A program made the translations under genes and the position numbers. Below the pieces are notes generated by a model. The model ran no database searches and was not told the DNA's origin. It saw only the letters and a list, made by a program, of their open reading frames with translations. Shown here piece by piece: positions 23,792 to 36,165 of a stretch of 64,000 nt of DNA; position 1 is the stretch's first letter; each line of letters opens with the position of its first letter. The DNA is from Xenopus tropicalis (Eukaryota; Chordata; Amphibia; Anura; Pipidae): NCBI RefSeq assembly GCF_000004195.4, contig NC_030678.2:33456201-33520200 (forward strand), read 5' to 3'.

Positions 23792-26700
23792 CCCTGCTAT
23801 ATTCAACGTAATTCAATGTATGTGGATATAAGTGTAGATAAGGCAGGGCTTGGAAGAAATGTAAGTATCTAGGGAATAATGGGAATAATGAAGGTTCTAC
23901 TTAGAATAAAAATATCAAGCACACACAATGTCAAAGCGAAGAATTTAAAGTGTTAAATTCTGGATGATTTTTGTGCTTTGGTTGACCTTGAAGGAGCCTT
24001 GAGGAACACAAGTCTCCTTAAAGAAAATGGAAAAAGAAATGTAGGTTCATGTACTGCCATATTAAGGGAATAGTATCACACACTGTAATTATCAGATATA
24101 TAATCTGATGGGATTTTTACGCAGGCTTTAATAGCATTAGTGCTGCTAGCTAAGAGATACAGGTGGTCGTTAAATGGCTTGCTTCTCTCTGGAAGCTTGA
24201 TGGGACTGCTGTTTCAATTACAGAAAAAAATGACATCAAGTTTAATGATAACCAGGAAATATACATTCTCCGACTGAGAGGCAAAATGTCTATACATTTT
24301 AACCTATAAATGCACAAATATTCTCAGTGAATATTTGGTGTGAAGATGAACAATGAAATTATGGGTAGATTTAGCTGTGGTAGGGGCAGGGTATGACCCC
24401 TCTTGCAGATGTTGTGTCTCCTTAGGACTTTGCTCCAGCTGGATAGGCCCTAGGTAAATCTACCAGTGAATGTAACACTATTGTCCAGTGTATAAATGAG
24501 ATTTCTGGTTAATTCAAGGTGTCAAATCTTCCTTTGCAACAGTTAGTCACACTAATAATCCATCTACTTCTCAATGTACAGTGTGCTGCCTGTGGCCAAG
24601 TATTTATGTTAGTAAGTCTGTGATTTCTTTTCTTTTAATATATCCATTTTAGAAGATCTACCCTTTTGCCCCACTTTGTCTTGCCAAAAAAATTGCAAAA
24701 TCTCAGAAAAATTAGCAACATTCATTGGAGTCAATGGGCACTTTTCTTTTCTTGCGCCAAATGATTTGGAGTCAGTTGCTGTTTCTTTGTTGTGTTTTCT
24801 TCTTGCATCAAATGCATTGACTCAATATCAATGCCACTTGCAAATCTGTATCAGGCAAAAATATTCACTCATCCCTTATCATTGGTGATCTTCTGTTGGT
24901 TAAAGATGGGTGGTCAGTCAACTGTTATAACAAAAAAGAAGCTTGGGTAGACCTTTATATTCATGCAGACTCTGACTATGAGAAATATGCCGCACTAGAA
25001 GGTAAACAGGCCATCCATCAACTCTGAGGAAGGTTTATGAAGGTTTAGAAGTAGGCAGAACCAGGATCAGTATTTTGCAAGTAGCTTCTGCACCAAATCC
25101 ATCACTGTCATAGCCCCTTTCTATATCAGATATTATATATAGCCGCGCCAAACCAGAACAAATGACTCTGCAGTAATGCAAATATGTCACATACATGATA
25201 TGAGAGGAATCCATTACGTATTTACTACGTTCCAACTGAAGGGACTGAAGGGACACCAGCAAATTTTGACACACTCCAGTAACTAATGAGTAAGTTTACT
25301 AGCTTTTACTAGTATCAATGCCTGCTTTATCTTTGTAATGGTAGACCCAACCCCCAAAGCCTATAACGGCTGCGGTTATATATTATTCCTTAACCATGCC
25401 GTATTCTTGTCACTCCAGTGTCAATGGATCTCATGGAGAAAAAAAGCAAGTATTGTGAAGCATACGACTGAAAAACATAATTAATCAACAGTCAACATCA
25501 CATTGACGACTGACAGGCTTAGAAGACACAAGCCTGGTCATTACAAATTATTCATTGAACGAAAGCGATCAGTGCCTGGAGCAGAGCAAAATACGATTGT
25601 TCTTAGCACATGCAATGTCAATGACAGCAATGCCAGACAATAAAAAACAGAACAAAATATATGGAAGAAAATGCTGATTTTACTATCTTTCTAATAGTTT
25701 TATCGATTAAATGCACTGAGGGAGCAGAAAAAGTAGATAGCGTTAGGAAAAATCAAAAATTAATTGCAGCTCTATTTTGATGTAGGTAATGGTAATTATG
25801 AGCAATCAACATTTGATGCATTCCAGCCAAGAATAAAGATCCCTGGAAAATGAAGGATGTTGGATATAAACAACTTGACCAGCAATTACTGAGGCTGTGG
25901 GTGTTGCATGAATAATTTGTCAATAACATAAATGTTAGGTGCTGATGAGGTAAGAAATTCATATTGAGATATATTAGAAAAAAGGTCCATACTACAGGCT
26001 ATGTAAAAGAGAGGTTTATTGGATTTTTTCAAAGCATTTTGAAAAAAAAAACCTATTGACAAATCAAACAAAAACCTTATACTTCATTGGGTCAGTTTGG
26101 GTTCATAACCTACTTATTTTTAAAATAAAGAAATATTGACGTGTGTTTAGGCTCCTGTATAGGTTGGACACTGTTTTGTACCTTTTCTATGGTATTATGA
26201 GTATAGGCCAATTTCCTAATGGGTGCAAAATTGTGCCCCTTGTGCTCATTGTCAAACCACTTGTGGCAGAGGCATATCTACACTCCGCACCTTGTGCCAG
26301 ATTATAAGTATAGTGTGAGCTGCAGGGTGCAGGGAGGGTAAGCACAATACAGCCCTGTACTTAGCAACTGCCATAAGGGAGGGTTCCTTAGTGCAATGTG
26401 TCTGCCAGTGCACCCAATCTTGTGTGTGTGAATGAAATGCAAGTTAGGGAATGAGTATGGGTGAAAGGGGGGTGCCTATGAGTTTCTCCCTTCCCTCATG
26501 AATACAGTTCTGCCAAATGCAGGTAGCACTGTATTTGTAGGGCAAACCTGCAGTCATTCAGCAAAGTGCCAAAAACCATTTTGCACTGCAGGGTGCACCA
26601 TTTAGTTTATAAGTGACTGTACTAAAGATCTAATGCAAGTCTTCTAAAATTTTTCATAAATTGTTTTTCCACTAAGGGTACCAATACATTGAAGTTAAGA

Positions 26701-29650
26701 GGAATAACACGTCCTACCTCTGCAGTAAGCTGTGTGCCGGCACCCATCAATGTTATGTATAGCTGAACAGCACAACTTCATATACACATATATTGCAATG
26801 GCCTCTTGCTGAGCTGTACAATAAAAGTAAATCCCTTTACATACGTAATTTTTTCCATTTAAGCCTACATCAGGAAATAATAAGGGTATATATACATTCA
26901 CAACTGCAAACTGTCACTTTAGCCACTGATCAGTAGCAAAATAAAATAGCTCTCAAACCGGCTAATAAAAAGAATGTCTAGTGGGAATATGGACACTCTG
27001 CTAATGTATATCTCAATATCAGGCAGGGCCCTCACCAGATCCTTGTGAATGCATTTAAGTATAGTCACAACCTGGATCAGAAAAGTGCAGAACAGAATCA
27101 TTAATACATTTATCACAGCATGCTATCCTTTTATAACCATTTTTAAACTGAATTTTATATGAACTTTATAGGCACTTACTATTATTTACATAATAACCAC
27201 CGTGTGTTTAGGCATTAATCCTACGTGTAATTACATAATAGCTGTGTACGGTCCCTACTGTCATTCTATGATATGCATTTGTATAAAAAAGAAAAACACA
27301 TTTTCCACTGTATCTTTTGCAAGGAACAATTTTGCTGGATGGGGATACTCTATATTATTAATAGCTTTGTGCGATGGTGGACACTTTTATCAGAAGCCCC
27401 ATTTCTTCTGTTGTACTGAACATGTACCCAAACAATTACAGAGAACCACAATCGGGCAGGTTTGTTTTTCCTATTGGGTCGCATCAGCTCATAGATGCTT
27501 TATTGATCATCAGTCCTTGCTGGCTTGTATTCTCATTGTTGTAATCCAATGTTTTGGACCTAAGCCTGTTCCATAATAAAACTGGTCATTAGTCAGAGAA
27601 AAATGTGGCACTCTAGGGGCCCCAAGAAGTCATAGGATCTGGACTGAAAGATATCTTGCGTGTATCTTGAGTGTAATAATAATCATAATAAGCTGTGTCT
27701 GGATATGGTATATTCTTACAAAGAAATTATAGTGCAATGTACATAGTTCAAGTTTTCAAAGCAAATCGCCATGTTTTTTTTTACCCACAAGTGTGGTGCA
27801 AGGGATTGAACTGTGCAATTATTATATCCCATCTGGAGGGAATTGTAGGACTGTGACATTGTATTCAGATGGACCCCACGTGTCCCCAGTGCAGGATTGT
27901 TATTTGTATTAAACACTGTTGCCTTATTTGTATACATTTTTCCTAGGTGTATTCCTCAGTGCCCTGAGGTGGAGTCACTGTAAAATCCCAGTTTCCTAGT
28001 ATTTTCCACAAGTAAAAAAAGAAAGTGCCAAGAAAGGGTTACAGAGTCAAGGTGTGGATACAACTATGTCCCCATACAGCTTGGAAACCCACTCTTGTGT
28101 AATAAGTTTACGGTAACACCTACAGTGCTAATAAATAACGCCAAACGGTTGCCCTTCAAACACCCTTTAAAGGAGGTTGCAGGAGAATGGTGTGGAAATA
28201 AAATCAATGTGAATATTTAGCAACAATCTATTTGTGGCTGTTTGTTAAACCCACCGTCAGGATGCCAGTAGTTGGAGTGTATTGGGAGGATTCATGCAGA
28301 ATTACACTGCACACAGAAGGTGTGAATCCTGTAGTAGTTCTGACATTACCCTTGTATGCCAGATAGCCTAAAAACAATTGTTTTAAAAAATATTTCCTTT
28401 TTCTGTATAAAACCAACGGAGGCAGAACAATGCTATTGGGTATATTTAAATTTAATATTTTTTTTGCAGACTTTATGTGTGGTGATCCAAATATCCCTTA
28501 TCTGGAAAAACAAGGTCCCAAGCATTCTATCTGCATATTAGATTTTACACCTTGTAAGAATGGATGTACGGATGCAACCAGCAAGTTTTTCGCATTTTGT
28601 CTCACCATCTCCAGACACCATTTTTATAGCACTCAATTCTGCCTCTAGATGGTGCTAGAGTGAAAAGAATTGCAAGCAAAACACAAGAAAATAGAAAAAT
28701 GCCAAAGACCTGAGCTACCTGGTGTCGAATTTTGGTATTTTTTTTCCCATGTATCAACTGGAAGAAACATAACACATTAATATGGTAAAGGATCTTGGCT
28801 GCATCTGTATATCTGGGAATTAGTTCTGCTTTCTTGTCTTTGACACAATTCACCTTAATTTTGGGTTTCTAAAGTGCTGAGGAGAAATAACTACAGTGTT
28901 ATGAATTCAGACTGAAGTAGAAGAATCTCCAGAAGTAAAGCACAACATTAAAAATGTTATAGTAATAACAAATATAATAATTACATTATTTATATAAGAG
29001 GTGGGATAAGACAAGTTCCTGTAGCAGTAACCTACTGTATATATGGACGTCATAATGATTGTTAAAGCTGTGATAATATAATTAATACTATGCTGTTTTA
29101 TATCCAAAACTACTGCTGAACAATACAGTATTAAATTAAAGTCCTTACACTGCTTGGATACGGAACTGGTACTGAACAGCTGTATAGAAACTATCCATGT
29201 CACCTGCAGAAGGGAATGTGTTACTCACAGTGAATGCTAAGCATATAAAACATGCAAGTTGTCCATAATGAAAGATCTTATAGCTGGCAAGAGCTACGAT
29301 AACTTTGTCCAAAGGATAAAGATGGATCCCTAGCCATCCAATCATCTGTCACAGTGTGCTGCCGCCAGTAATCTGGTTAGCCGTTCCAAGAACTACCAGC
29401 GGAGATAACATCATTATTTGCATTACTCTTTTTATCCTTCTGCACTGAGTTTGCAATAAGAGATCTGATAAATCTAGATATACAGTATCTGTGGCTGATG
29501 GTGGAAAGAGACAACTGTATATGAGCAGCAGCTGACATATATGAATATAGGTTAGACAAGATCAGCCAAAGCAAAATGTCATCTCTAGTGGATTGTTTGT
29601 TGTAGTCTTTCAATGTCAAGGAATGGAGTATAAGTGTAAACAATCACAGA
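23792..29650. other. Long stretch without a recognised gene
   Basis: Nearly 6 kb of AT-rich sequence. I checked the larger open frames (for example 27202-27576, 124 codons); they lack splice-consistent boundaries and domain resemblance. Around 26200-26600 lies an old repeat sharing wording with 9590-9720. Around 27440-27500 a phrase like the interior of the 'ggccatacacg' MITEs (atcgggcaggttt) occurs without ends. Conserved regulatory elements could be present but cannot be seen without comparison. Confidence 0.35.
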
Positions 29651-29725
29651 GACATAGTTAAGTTGGGTTGAAAAAATACCAACGTCCATCAAGTTCAACC
29701 CCTCCAAACCAACCCAGTGCTATTA
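29651..29725 (-). mobile_element. CR1 LINE copy 2, 3' terminal piece
   Basis: 'acatagttaagttgggttga' followed by 'gtccatcaagttcaaccc' matches the 3' end of the CR1 at 2604. Similarity breaks at 29725 and resumes at 30216, because later elements inserted between. Confidence 0.85.
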
Positions 29726-30065
29726 TATACACAAATATATGCACAAAAAGAACAATGATACATAGGAGCACTTACCGCTCAGCCCAAGTGTGCTACACGT
29801 GGACCTGCTCCCAGGTGGGTCCCGGAAATAAAATATAAAGAAAAAATATAGCGGAGCACCACGAGGATAAAAATAAAAATCAGTAATTACCATCAGTAAT
29901 AAAAGGCACATGTACATCCCAATGGACCTAACGCTTTACGCATCCCGCCACTTCCTCAGAAGCATCCCTGATTTTTATTTTTATCCTTGAGGTGCTCCGC
30001 TATATTTTTTCTATATACACATACTGACTTATCCATACACACACACATATGTATAACTAATTTAC
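29726..30065. mobile_element. Foldback element inserted in CR1 copy 2
   Basis: Arms at 29841-29882 and 29968-30010 are near-complementary; they contain 'atatagcggagcacc' and its inverse, with one or two mismatches. The loop holds 'cgctttacgcatcccgcc', resembling a motif common in amphibian repeats. Flanking text 'tatatacaca' at 29724-29733 and 30012-30021 may be the duplicated target. Confidence 0.65.
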
Positions 30066-30205
30066 AGATGCACTGAATCCAGGATTCAGCCAGGATTCAG
30101 CCATTTTCAGCAGGGTTCGGATTCGCCGAATCCACGGTCCTGGCCGAACTGAATCTGAATCTAATTAGGATTTGGAAGGGTTACATGTCGCCACATTTTT
30201 TTTTT
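30066..30205. mobile_element. Short repeat rich in 'ggattcagcc/gaatcc'
   Basis: Begins 'gcactgaatccaggattcag' and carries 'cggattcgccgaatcc', ending in a T-run at 30197-30208. I recall this as one arm of a common Xenopus MITE. It forms a second interruption of CR1 copy 2. Confidence 0.5.
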
Positions 30206-30215
30206 TTGCCAATTT

Positions 30216-30510
30216 CTATACTAACTGTAGATATTAGTATCACAAAAGCCTTGGATATTCTGCTTGTTCAGGAACTTATCCAGGCCCCTCTTATAGGCAT
30301 TAACTGAATCTGCCATCACAACATCACTAGGAAGGGCATTCCCCAACCTCACTGCCCTCACCGTGAAAAACCCCCTACGCTGCTTCCAATTAAAGTACCA
30401 TTCCTCCAATTTAAAGGGGGGGGGGGCTCTGGTGTATTGTTTATTTTTATGGGAAAAAGAACACCCCCTATCTGTCAGTAATGCCCCCTAATGTACGTGT
30501 AAACAGAAGG
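30216..30510 (-). mobile_element. CR1 LINE copy 2, resumed body
   Basis: From 30216 the sequence again tracks CR1 copy 1 (2750 onward). The - strand frame at 30221-30409 encodes FFTVRAVRLGNALPSDVVMA and ends in the same C-terminus as copy 1 with few changes. A G-run at 30417-30426 and small deletions follow. Similarity fades near 30510. Confidence 0.85.
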
Positions 30511-31028
30511 AACCTTCTCTGCAATTAACTGTATCCCTTTATTCATCACAGTATACTAAAGGGGAAGTGTGCCTTAGGCTTGGGATTTAAGCTGATGTCT
30601 CTTTACTATGGCTTTGTTACCCTAGCAACTTTTCTGCAATTTGGAAGGTGGAGTGGAGGATGAATAGGATACAGGAAAATAAATCTATGTTAGAATTTTG
30701 CCATGTGTTTTGTTTCACTAGAGGGAAAAACCATGGGCTCTTAAGTGGGAAAAAGTTTCGTCAGCAATGCTTATTAATGATTGATGGTCATGATTTGGTA
30801 TAACAAAAAGCCACAGCCATGCTCTTTATAATGATCACGTTTTGCACCAATAGCAATTTTATTCCACCCTTGTTTTTTTTTTAATTTTTTTACATGATTG
30901 TAAAAAAGAAAAAAGGCAGGTTTTAGGTTTTGATTGTGGAAAAAATAATTGAATAAAGATAAAGAACACATCCACGTCATAAAAAGCACAGGCACATTTG
31001 TTACCATCAATATACCCAATTCTGACCC
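30511..31028. other. No recognised feature
   Basis: T- and A-runs near 30865-30915; no exon or transposon end recognised. Confidence 0.4.
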
Positions 31029-31447
31029 TTAAAGGGGTGGTTCACCTTTAAGTTAACTTTTAGTATGTTATAGAATGGCCAATTCTAAGCAACTTTTAAT
31101 TTGGTCTTCATTATATGTTTTTGAATTATTTGCTGCCTTCTGCTAATGGGAGTCACTGACCACCACAGCCAAAAAACTGTTACTTTTTACTTTGTACTTA
31201 TTTTTCTAGTCAAGTCATCTCCTATTCATATAACAGTCTTTCATTCAAACCACACCCTGGTTTCTAGGGTAATTTTGATCCTAGCAACCAAATAGCTGCT
31301 GAAACTCCAAACAGGAGGGCTGCTCAACAAAAACTGAAAAGAATTAAAAAACTTCAAATAATAAAAAATGAAGACCAATTGCAAATTGTCTCAGAATATT
31401 ACTCTCTACATCATACTAAAAGTTAACTCAAAGGTGGACAACCCCTT
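31029..31447 (+). mobile_element. T2-type (Kolobok-like) MITE, copy 1
   Basis: Starts TTAA followed by 'aggggtggttcaccttta' and 'gttaacttttagtatgtt'. The right end mirrors this as 'actaaaagttaactcaaagg' and 'acaacccctt'. This is one of the most frequent Xenopus repeats as I recall it. The interior runs 'ggagtcactgaccacca' and 'cctattcatataacagtctt', shared with 46381-46770. Confidence 0.9.
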
Positions 31448-31507
31448 GTCTCAGAGGGGTTGCAGTATGCTGCCCCCCTCATACCACTCAGAAAATCAGT
31501 GTCAGAG

Positions 31508-31546
31508 CTAACCAGGGGCTAATTGCTGCCCCTGGTAACCTGCAAG
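31508..31546. repeat. Hairpin 'aaccaggggc ... gcccctggtaac'
   Basis: A short inverted repeat around 'taattgct'. A similar, poorer hairpin lies at 46035-46065, so both probably belong to one decayed MITE family. Confidence 0.5.
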
Positions 31547-31977
31547 GTGCTACCAATTGAGGCAAGATTCTCAAATCACCTCTTGGAAGCAGTGGCCCTA
31601 CTTGCATCAGCCAGCCCTACACAGATGCCTAGTTTGCCTAATGGGTATAATGGCCCTGGCTGGGTGCAATAGATAAAAACACTGACAATAGATAAAATTC
31701 AGAATCAATTCAAATAGAAAAGACAACCTGGAAAACAAGAACCTACACTCTAGAGAGTCTAGGAAATCATACAAAATGTAAGATGTAAATTAATGTAGTC
31801 CCTTAAATTTGCTTATTATGGCATTTTTATCCCCAAATATTACTAGTAAATATGACAATGATTTTTTTTAGGTCCTAAGAACCACATGATCCAATACAGC
31901 TATGATGGTTGGCTTCATACAGTATATACCGGTATGACTTAGTAAGGCATAGATAAAAAGGTATATCTATAGGGCTA

Positions 31978-32264
31978 AACATGGCCATACACTGAACTAA
32001 TGAGCAGTTCTTTCGCCGATATGCCTATTTTGATGTGAGCAACATTGGGTCACAATAACAAGGATACAGGCCATTGGAACAAAGATCCCATCAATGAGCT
32101 GATGCAGTCATCACGCCAATTAGATATTTAAACCTGTTTGAACGATATCTGGCTGATTTTTGGAAAGATATCCTGCTGGAATACCACATACACAGGCAGA
32201 TAAGCTCTTAATTCAGACTGAAAGCATTGGCAGCTAAAACCTACCTGTGAATGGCCACCTTTAG
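31978..32264. mobile_element. 'ggccatacac' MITE family, degraded copy
   Basis: Left 'catggccatacactgaa' and right 'tgaatggccacctttag' are recognisable inverted ends; TTAA is lost on both sides. The interior retains 'cgatatctggctg'. Confidence 0.65.
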
Positions 32265-32369
32265 CCATATGTTACTCACAAAAAAAAAACTTTTAGTGTC
32301 CCATACCTATATATGCATGTCCATCCTTATATTAAAATTATTTATCCTTTCATCAAGACTTCACACATT

Positions 32370-33259
32370 GGGGCACATTTACTAATCCACGAACGTCCGA
32401 AAAGCTTCCGAATGCGTTTTTTTTGTAATGATCGGTATTTTGCGTTTTTTTTTTTTCGTAAATTGTTGCGACTTTTTCGTAGCCATTACAACATGCTCGT
32501 AAATTGTTGTGACTTTTTCATAGCCATTATGACTTGCTCGTAAATTGTTGTGACTTTTTCGTAGCCATTAGTACTTGCTCATAAATTGTAGCGACTTTTT
32601 CGTAGCCGTCGTGCCGAGTACAAAAGTTTCAGAATCATTCAAGCTTCAGTATTGTGACTTTCCTTGGGCCAGGTTGGAGATGCAGAGTACCATTGAGCTC
32701 TATGGGAGACTTTCCTTGGGCCGGGTTGGAGCTGCAGAGTGCCATTGAGCCCTATGGGAGACTTTCCTTGGGCCGGGTTGGAGCTGCAGAGTGCCATTGA
32801 GCCCTATGGGAGACTTTCCTTGGGCCGGGTTGGAGCTGCAGAGTGCCATTGAGTCCTATGGGAGACTTTCCTTGGGCCGGGTTGGAGCTGCAGAGTGCCA
32901 TTGAGTCCTATGGGAGACTTTCCTTGGGCCGGGTTGGAGCTGCAGAGTGCCATTGAGCCCTATGGGAGACTTTCCTTGGGCCGGGTTGGAGCTGCAGAGT
33001 GCCATTGAGCCCTATGGGAGGCTTCCAAAATCATGCAAAGTCGCAAAGGTTTGACGCCGTTTATGAGCACTCATTACGAAAAAGTCGTGACAATTTACGA
33101 GCAAGTCGTAATGGCAACGAAAAAGTCGCGACAATTTATGAGCAAGTTGTAATGGCTACGAAAAAGTCGCAACAATTTACGAAAAATCGCAAAATGTTCG
33201 TTTCCAATCTGATTTTTTCCCAATCGGGATTCGGATTCGTGGATTAGTAAATCAGCCCC
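32370..33259. mobile_element. Harbinger-like MITE 'ggggcacatttactaa', with internal expansion
   Basis: Left end 'ggggcacatttactaatcca' and right end 'tggattagtaaatcagcccc' are inverted repeats flanked by ATT at 32367-32369 and 33260-33262, a 3-bp target duplication. Both arms are long and built from repeats of 'gactttttcgtagccatta' or its inverse. Between the arms sits a 52-bp minisatellite (32650-33025). Sister copies at 53257-53715 and 56864-57123 lack it. A 3-bp duplication points to PIF/Harbinger; this is inference. Confidence 0.85.
32650..33025 (+). repeat. 52-bp minisatellite, 7 copies, inside a MITE
   Basis: The phrase 'ctatgggagactttccttgg' returns every 52 bp; 'tatggg' starts at 32701, 32753, 32805, 32857, 32909, 32961 and 33013. 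Units are nearly identical (only a/g, t/c changes such as gccag/gccgg), so expansion is recent and younger than the MITE arms. Confidence 0.95.
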
Positions 33260-33262
33260 ATT

Positions 33263-33748
33263 GTGTTCAACACATGAACACAATCAGAGTGCTGCCACAC
33301 TCACTCATTATATATGCCCTGACACACAGCCAGGGGCATTTTCATGCTAAAGTGTTATTGTTTTCCCCAACCGGAGTGCAGGCACTATTAGCCCACACCT
33401 CCAGTGGGAGGACCAGTTTTACTTTCATAGGTGCCCTTTAAGTAAGAAGGAAGTTGTGTTTGGACAGCAGTGCTGAAGCCCAGAGACAAGGGACTGGCAT
33501 TGGCGCTTCGGGAAAATAATGATGCAGAGAGATGAAAAACTGTCTTTTCCATCTCTTGAGCAGTCATTCTGAGTGCTAGTTGTTGTAACAATCTGTCAGA
33601 GAATTGTTGCTGAATTATACATCAGTGTGTTTGTGTGCCCCTCAACCTATATTTGGCGCATAATAGTGCTTTCTTATGCACCATTGTCTACAGCAGTATT
33701 GTGCTGGGCTGGAAGAGTTAACTGAATATATGTGCTGTCTATGTCACG
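33263..33748. other. No recognised feature
   Basis: Ordinary sequence between two MITEs. Confidence 0.4.
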
Positions 33749-33926
33749 GCTGTACAACTGGAGGCCCGCAGGTCAGATGTGGCCAAAAGATTTTTATTGC
33801 TCCCAGTATGCTCAGGGGCTTTATAGATTTCACTATATGATATGGTCCTTTTAACTGAATACGGCCCTCCAACATGCTGTGTGACATATAATTGGCCCAC
33901 TACATGTAATAAGTTGGACATCACTG
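33749..33926 (+). mobile_element. Small MITE 'ggctgtacaactgga...agttggacatcactg'
   Basis: The ends form a loose inverted pair resembling, but distinct from, the 'gatccccaacc' family. About 180 bp; contains 'ggaggcccgcaggtcagatg' and 'acggccctccaacatgctg', typical of a vertebrate hAT-like repeat. Confidence 0.5.
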
Positions 33927-33949
33927 GGATACACAAATCTACAGTCATA

Positions 33950-34575
33950 ATCTAACTAGAGAGGTACATTTCCTGAAGAAAATGTGAGTGGTGCTTGCCG
34001 TGGCAAAACTCATGCCCCAATATTACAATGTTTCCTTCAGTTTGATTAATTGCCCCCCCCTCAGAAAAGTCATAGCACCCCATTCCCGAATAAGCCGCAT
34101 GGTTTGACACCTTGTTCATGGGTCTACGACAAATGGCGGTTAATTGCCCCCTGCTGGGGCAATTAACCGCCCACCCCTCAGAAAAGTCATAGCACCCCAT
34201 TCCTGAATAAGCCGCACGGTTTGACACCTCATTCATGGGTCTACGACAAACTAGTTATTCGCCAAAATCCCCATTATAAGTCAAGGGGGCAAATTTGGGG
34301 AGCTCTCTTGCCCCGGGGTAAAACTTATACCCTTGTGCGGGGTATCTTCTGACACAGATTGCAAACCTCTTCAAATGTGGTAAATTTCACGTTTCTAAAA
34401 AATTCCCTCTCTGCGCTACAATCCGTCAAAGTTGGCCTCAATGTTAAGTCAATGGGATTTTTGGGCCGGTTAATTGCCCCACCCCTTAGAAAAGTCATAG
34501 CACCCCATTCCCGAATAGGCCGCACAATTTGGCACCTCACTCATGGGTCTACGACAAACGATGCGGGACTAGTTA
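33950..34575. repeat. Irregular repeat with three copies of a 'agaaaagtcatagcacccc' block
   Basis: The block 'aaaagtcatagcacccc' followed by 'ttcatgggtctacgacaaa' (or close) begins near 34061, 34178 and 34486. Spacings of 117 and 308 bp show two adjacent copies and one separated copy. Between the first two lies a perfect hairpin (34135-34171). A purine-rich (gaa/gaaa) run follows at 34592-34640. Short - strand frames here repeat the same peptide and are not genes. Confidence 0.8.
34135..34171. repeat. Perfect 16-bp hairpin, 5-nt loop
   Basis: ggcggttaattgcccc, loop ctgct, then the exact complement ggggcaattaaccgcc. It sits at the junction of two repeat copies, as if two copies met head to head. 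Confidence 0.9.
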
Positions 34576-34640
34576 CATACCAAATTTTTGTGAAGAAGAA
34601 GAAGAAAAAGAAAAATAAAAAAGAAAGAAGAAGAAGAAGC

Positions 34641-36165
34641 CTGTGAGATAACAGTAGTGATGCTTTGCTTTGCAAGCCCCACTAATAATAGATCCACATA
34701 GGGAATTTGTTTTTATTCATATAGCAAAACTGACAAACAAATGCTACATATGTATATATAATTTAGTCAATATAATCAGTGGGTAAAGATTTGTACCAGT
34801 GTGTATAGGAGGTTCCCTGACATAAGTGTTTTGGGAGTCCTATAAAATAAGTGACATACAGCATTTGTTACTGACACATCTCTCTGGATGCAAGATGCAA
34901 TAGTTTATATTTACTGAGTAGTTTAGGGTCCAACAATGCAGCATTTCCCGTGTACACAAAAAGCTGTGTAGGTTCTGCACATATAAGGGCAAACTAATGG
35001 CATATAAACCTCACTCATGAACAGGGTACATTTCAGTCTGTGATGTCACCAACTGAATAACTGCCAAAGCGCTGACTTTGGCAGTTATTCAGTTGGTGAG
35101 CATTGTGGTGAGAGGTAAGTGATCTTCCCTTCAGAGAGATTATTTGCCAAAAACACTTTATTTTATTCCAAAAGGCGTGGAAATATTGATAGTGCTGTAC
35201 CCCTGAGACTAGTGGGGCTTGGATTTTAGTTCATTTGGGCAAAATTCTTCTAAAATGGGCTTTGGAGATGACTTTAATGCTGGCTCTGGCTGAGGGACAC
35301 AACAAGTATTTGACAGTTGGGGGGGGGGATACCAGCAAAACACACTCCCCCCATCAAATATTGTTATTAATATAATCATTTGGGTTGTCCTGTGCTATAC
35401 TGGACAGTATTTATCTTTTTCTAGAAGTGATGGGCTCTTAGTTTTTAGCATGTTGTACCCTCAAATGGCTACCCTGTTTTGATGTATTAAGGGGTACTAA
35501 TGTAATTGAAATCTAAATCTGCTATTATTTCCAGCAGAATTGCACTATTTTGCCCTGATTAATACACAATGTTAGATTATTCAATTATTATTCCATTAAT
35601 ATCCAATTTAGCACCTATGTTTATAAATCCAGGTTTAGAAATGATTTCCCATTTATGCCTCTCTCTCTCTCTTACTTATCAGTTACTATGGAAACGCTGT
35701 GTGCTTTACTACTACTATGTTTTGGAGTGGGGGTTAAATCCAAAGAAGTGATTTCTAAACTGTGGGGATAGTTTCCTTAGGAAACCCAGAGTGGTTGGCT
35801 GGGGGGCAGGGACAACCCTGAAGGCAGGCCATCAGTAATGATGGGGCCCCATAATACTAATTTAGCAGATTCCTTCCCCCAGTGTGCCCCAAATCATTAG
35901 CCCACTGGTCACCTGGGCCCCCTGGTTGGTGGGCCCTACCAACAAATGGAATATGGTCTGAATGGAAAAAAAGGCACTTACATGCACTACATACCAAAAT
36001 CTGCCCTTTCATGACAAATTATACCTTTAAATATCTTGTCTGCTATGAGACCCCTGACCTGTACTGCCCTGTTGGTGGCCCTGCCTGAAGCCCAATTATT
36101 CACTAAATGCATTCTGTCTGAAGTTTATTTGCCCTTATATTATTTTTTATTGTCTCTCCATACAG
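34641..36165. other. Upstream region of the 36.6-kb gene; no promoter recognised
   Basis: Mostly AT-rich, with a G-run at 35321-35330 and a ctctctct run at 35661-35670. Contains a perfect 23-bp hairpin (35047-35098). No TATA box with an initiator and no CpG-rich promoter can be picked out with confidence. Confidence 0.35.
35047..35098. repeat. Perfect 23-bp inverted repeat, 6-nt loop
   Basis: Arms 35047-35069 and 35076-35098 are exactly complementary (caccaactgaataactg... on the left), with loop cgctga. No other hairpin in this stretch is as clean. Could be a small foldback element; a microRNA is less likely because the pairing is perfect and the loop very short. Confidence 0.85.

Noticed and set aside
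27202..27576. 124-codon + strand frame rich in Cys and Ile
   Set aside because: No domain resemblance and no splice-consistent edges; composition follows the AT-rich background.
35047..35098. Hairpin as a microRNA precursor
   Set aside because: Perfect pairing over 23 bp and a 6-nt loop are unlike typical precursors; kept as an inverted repeat only.
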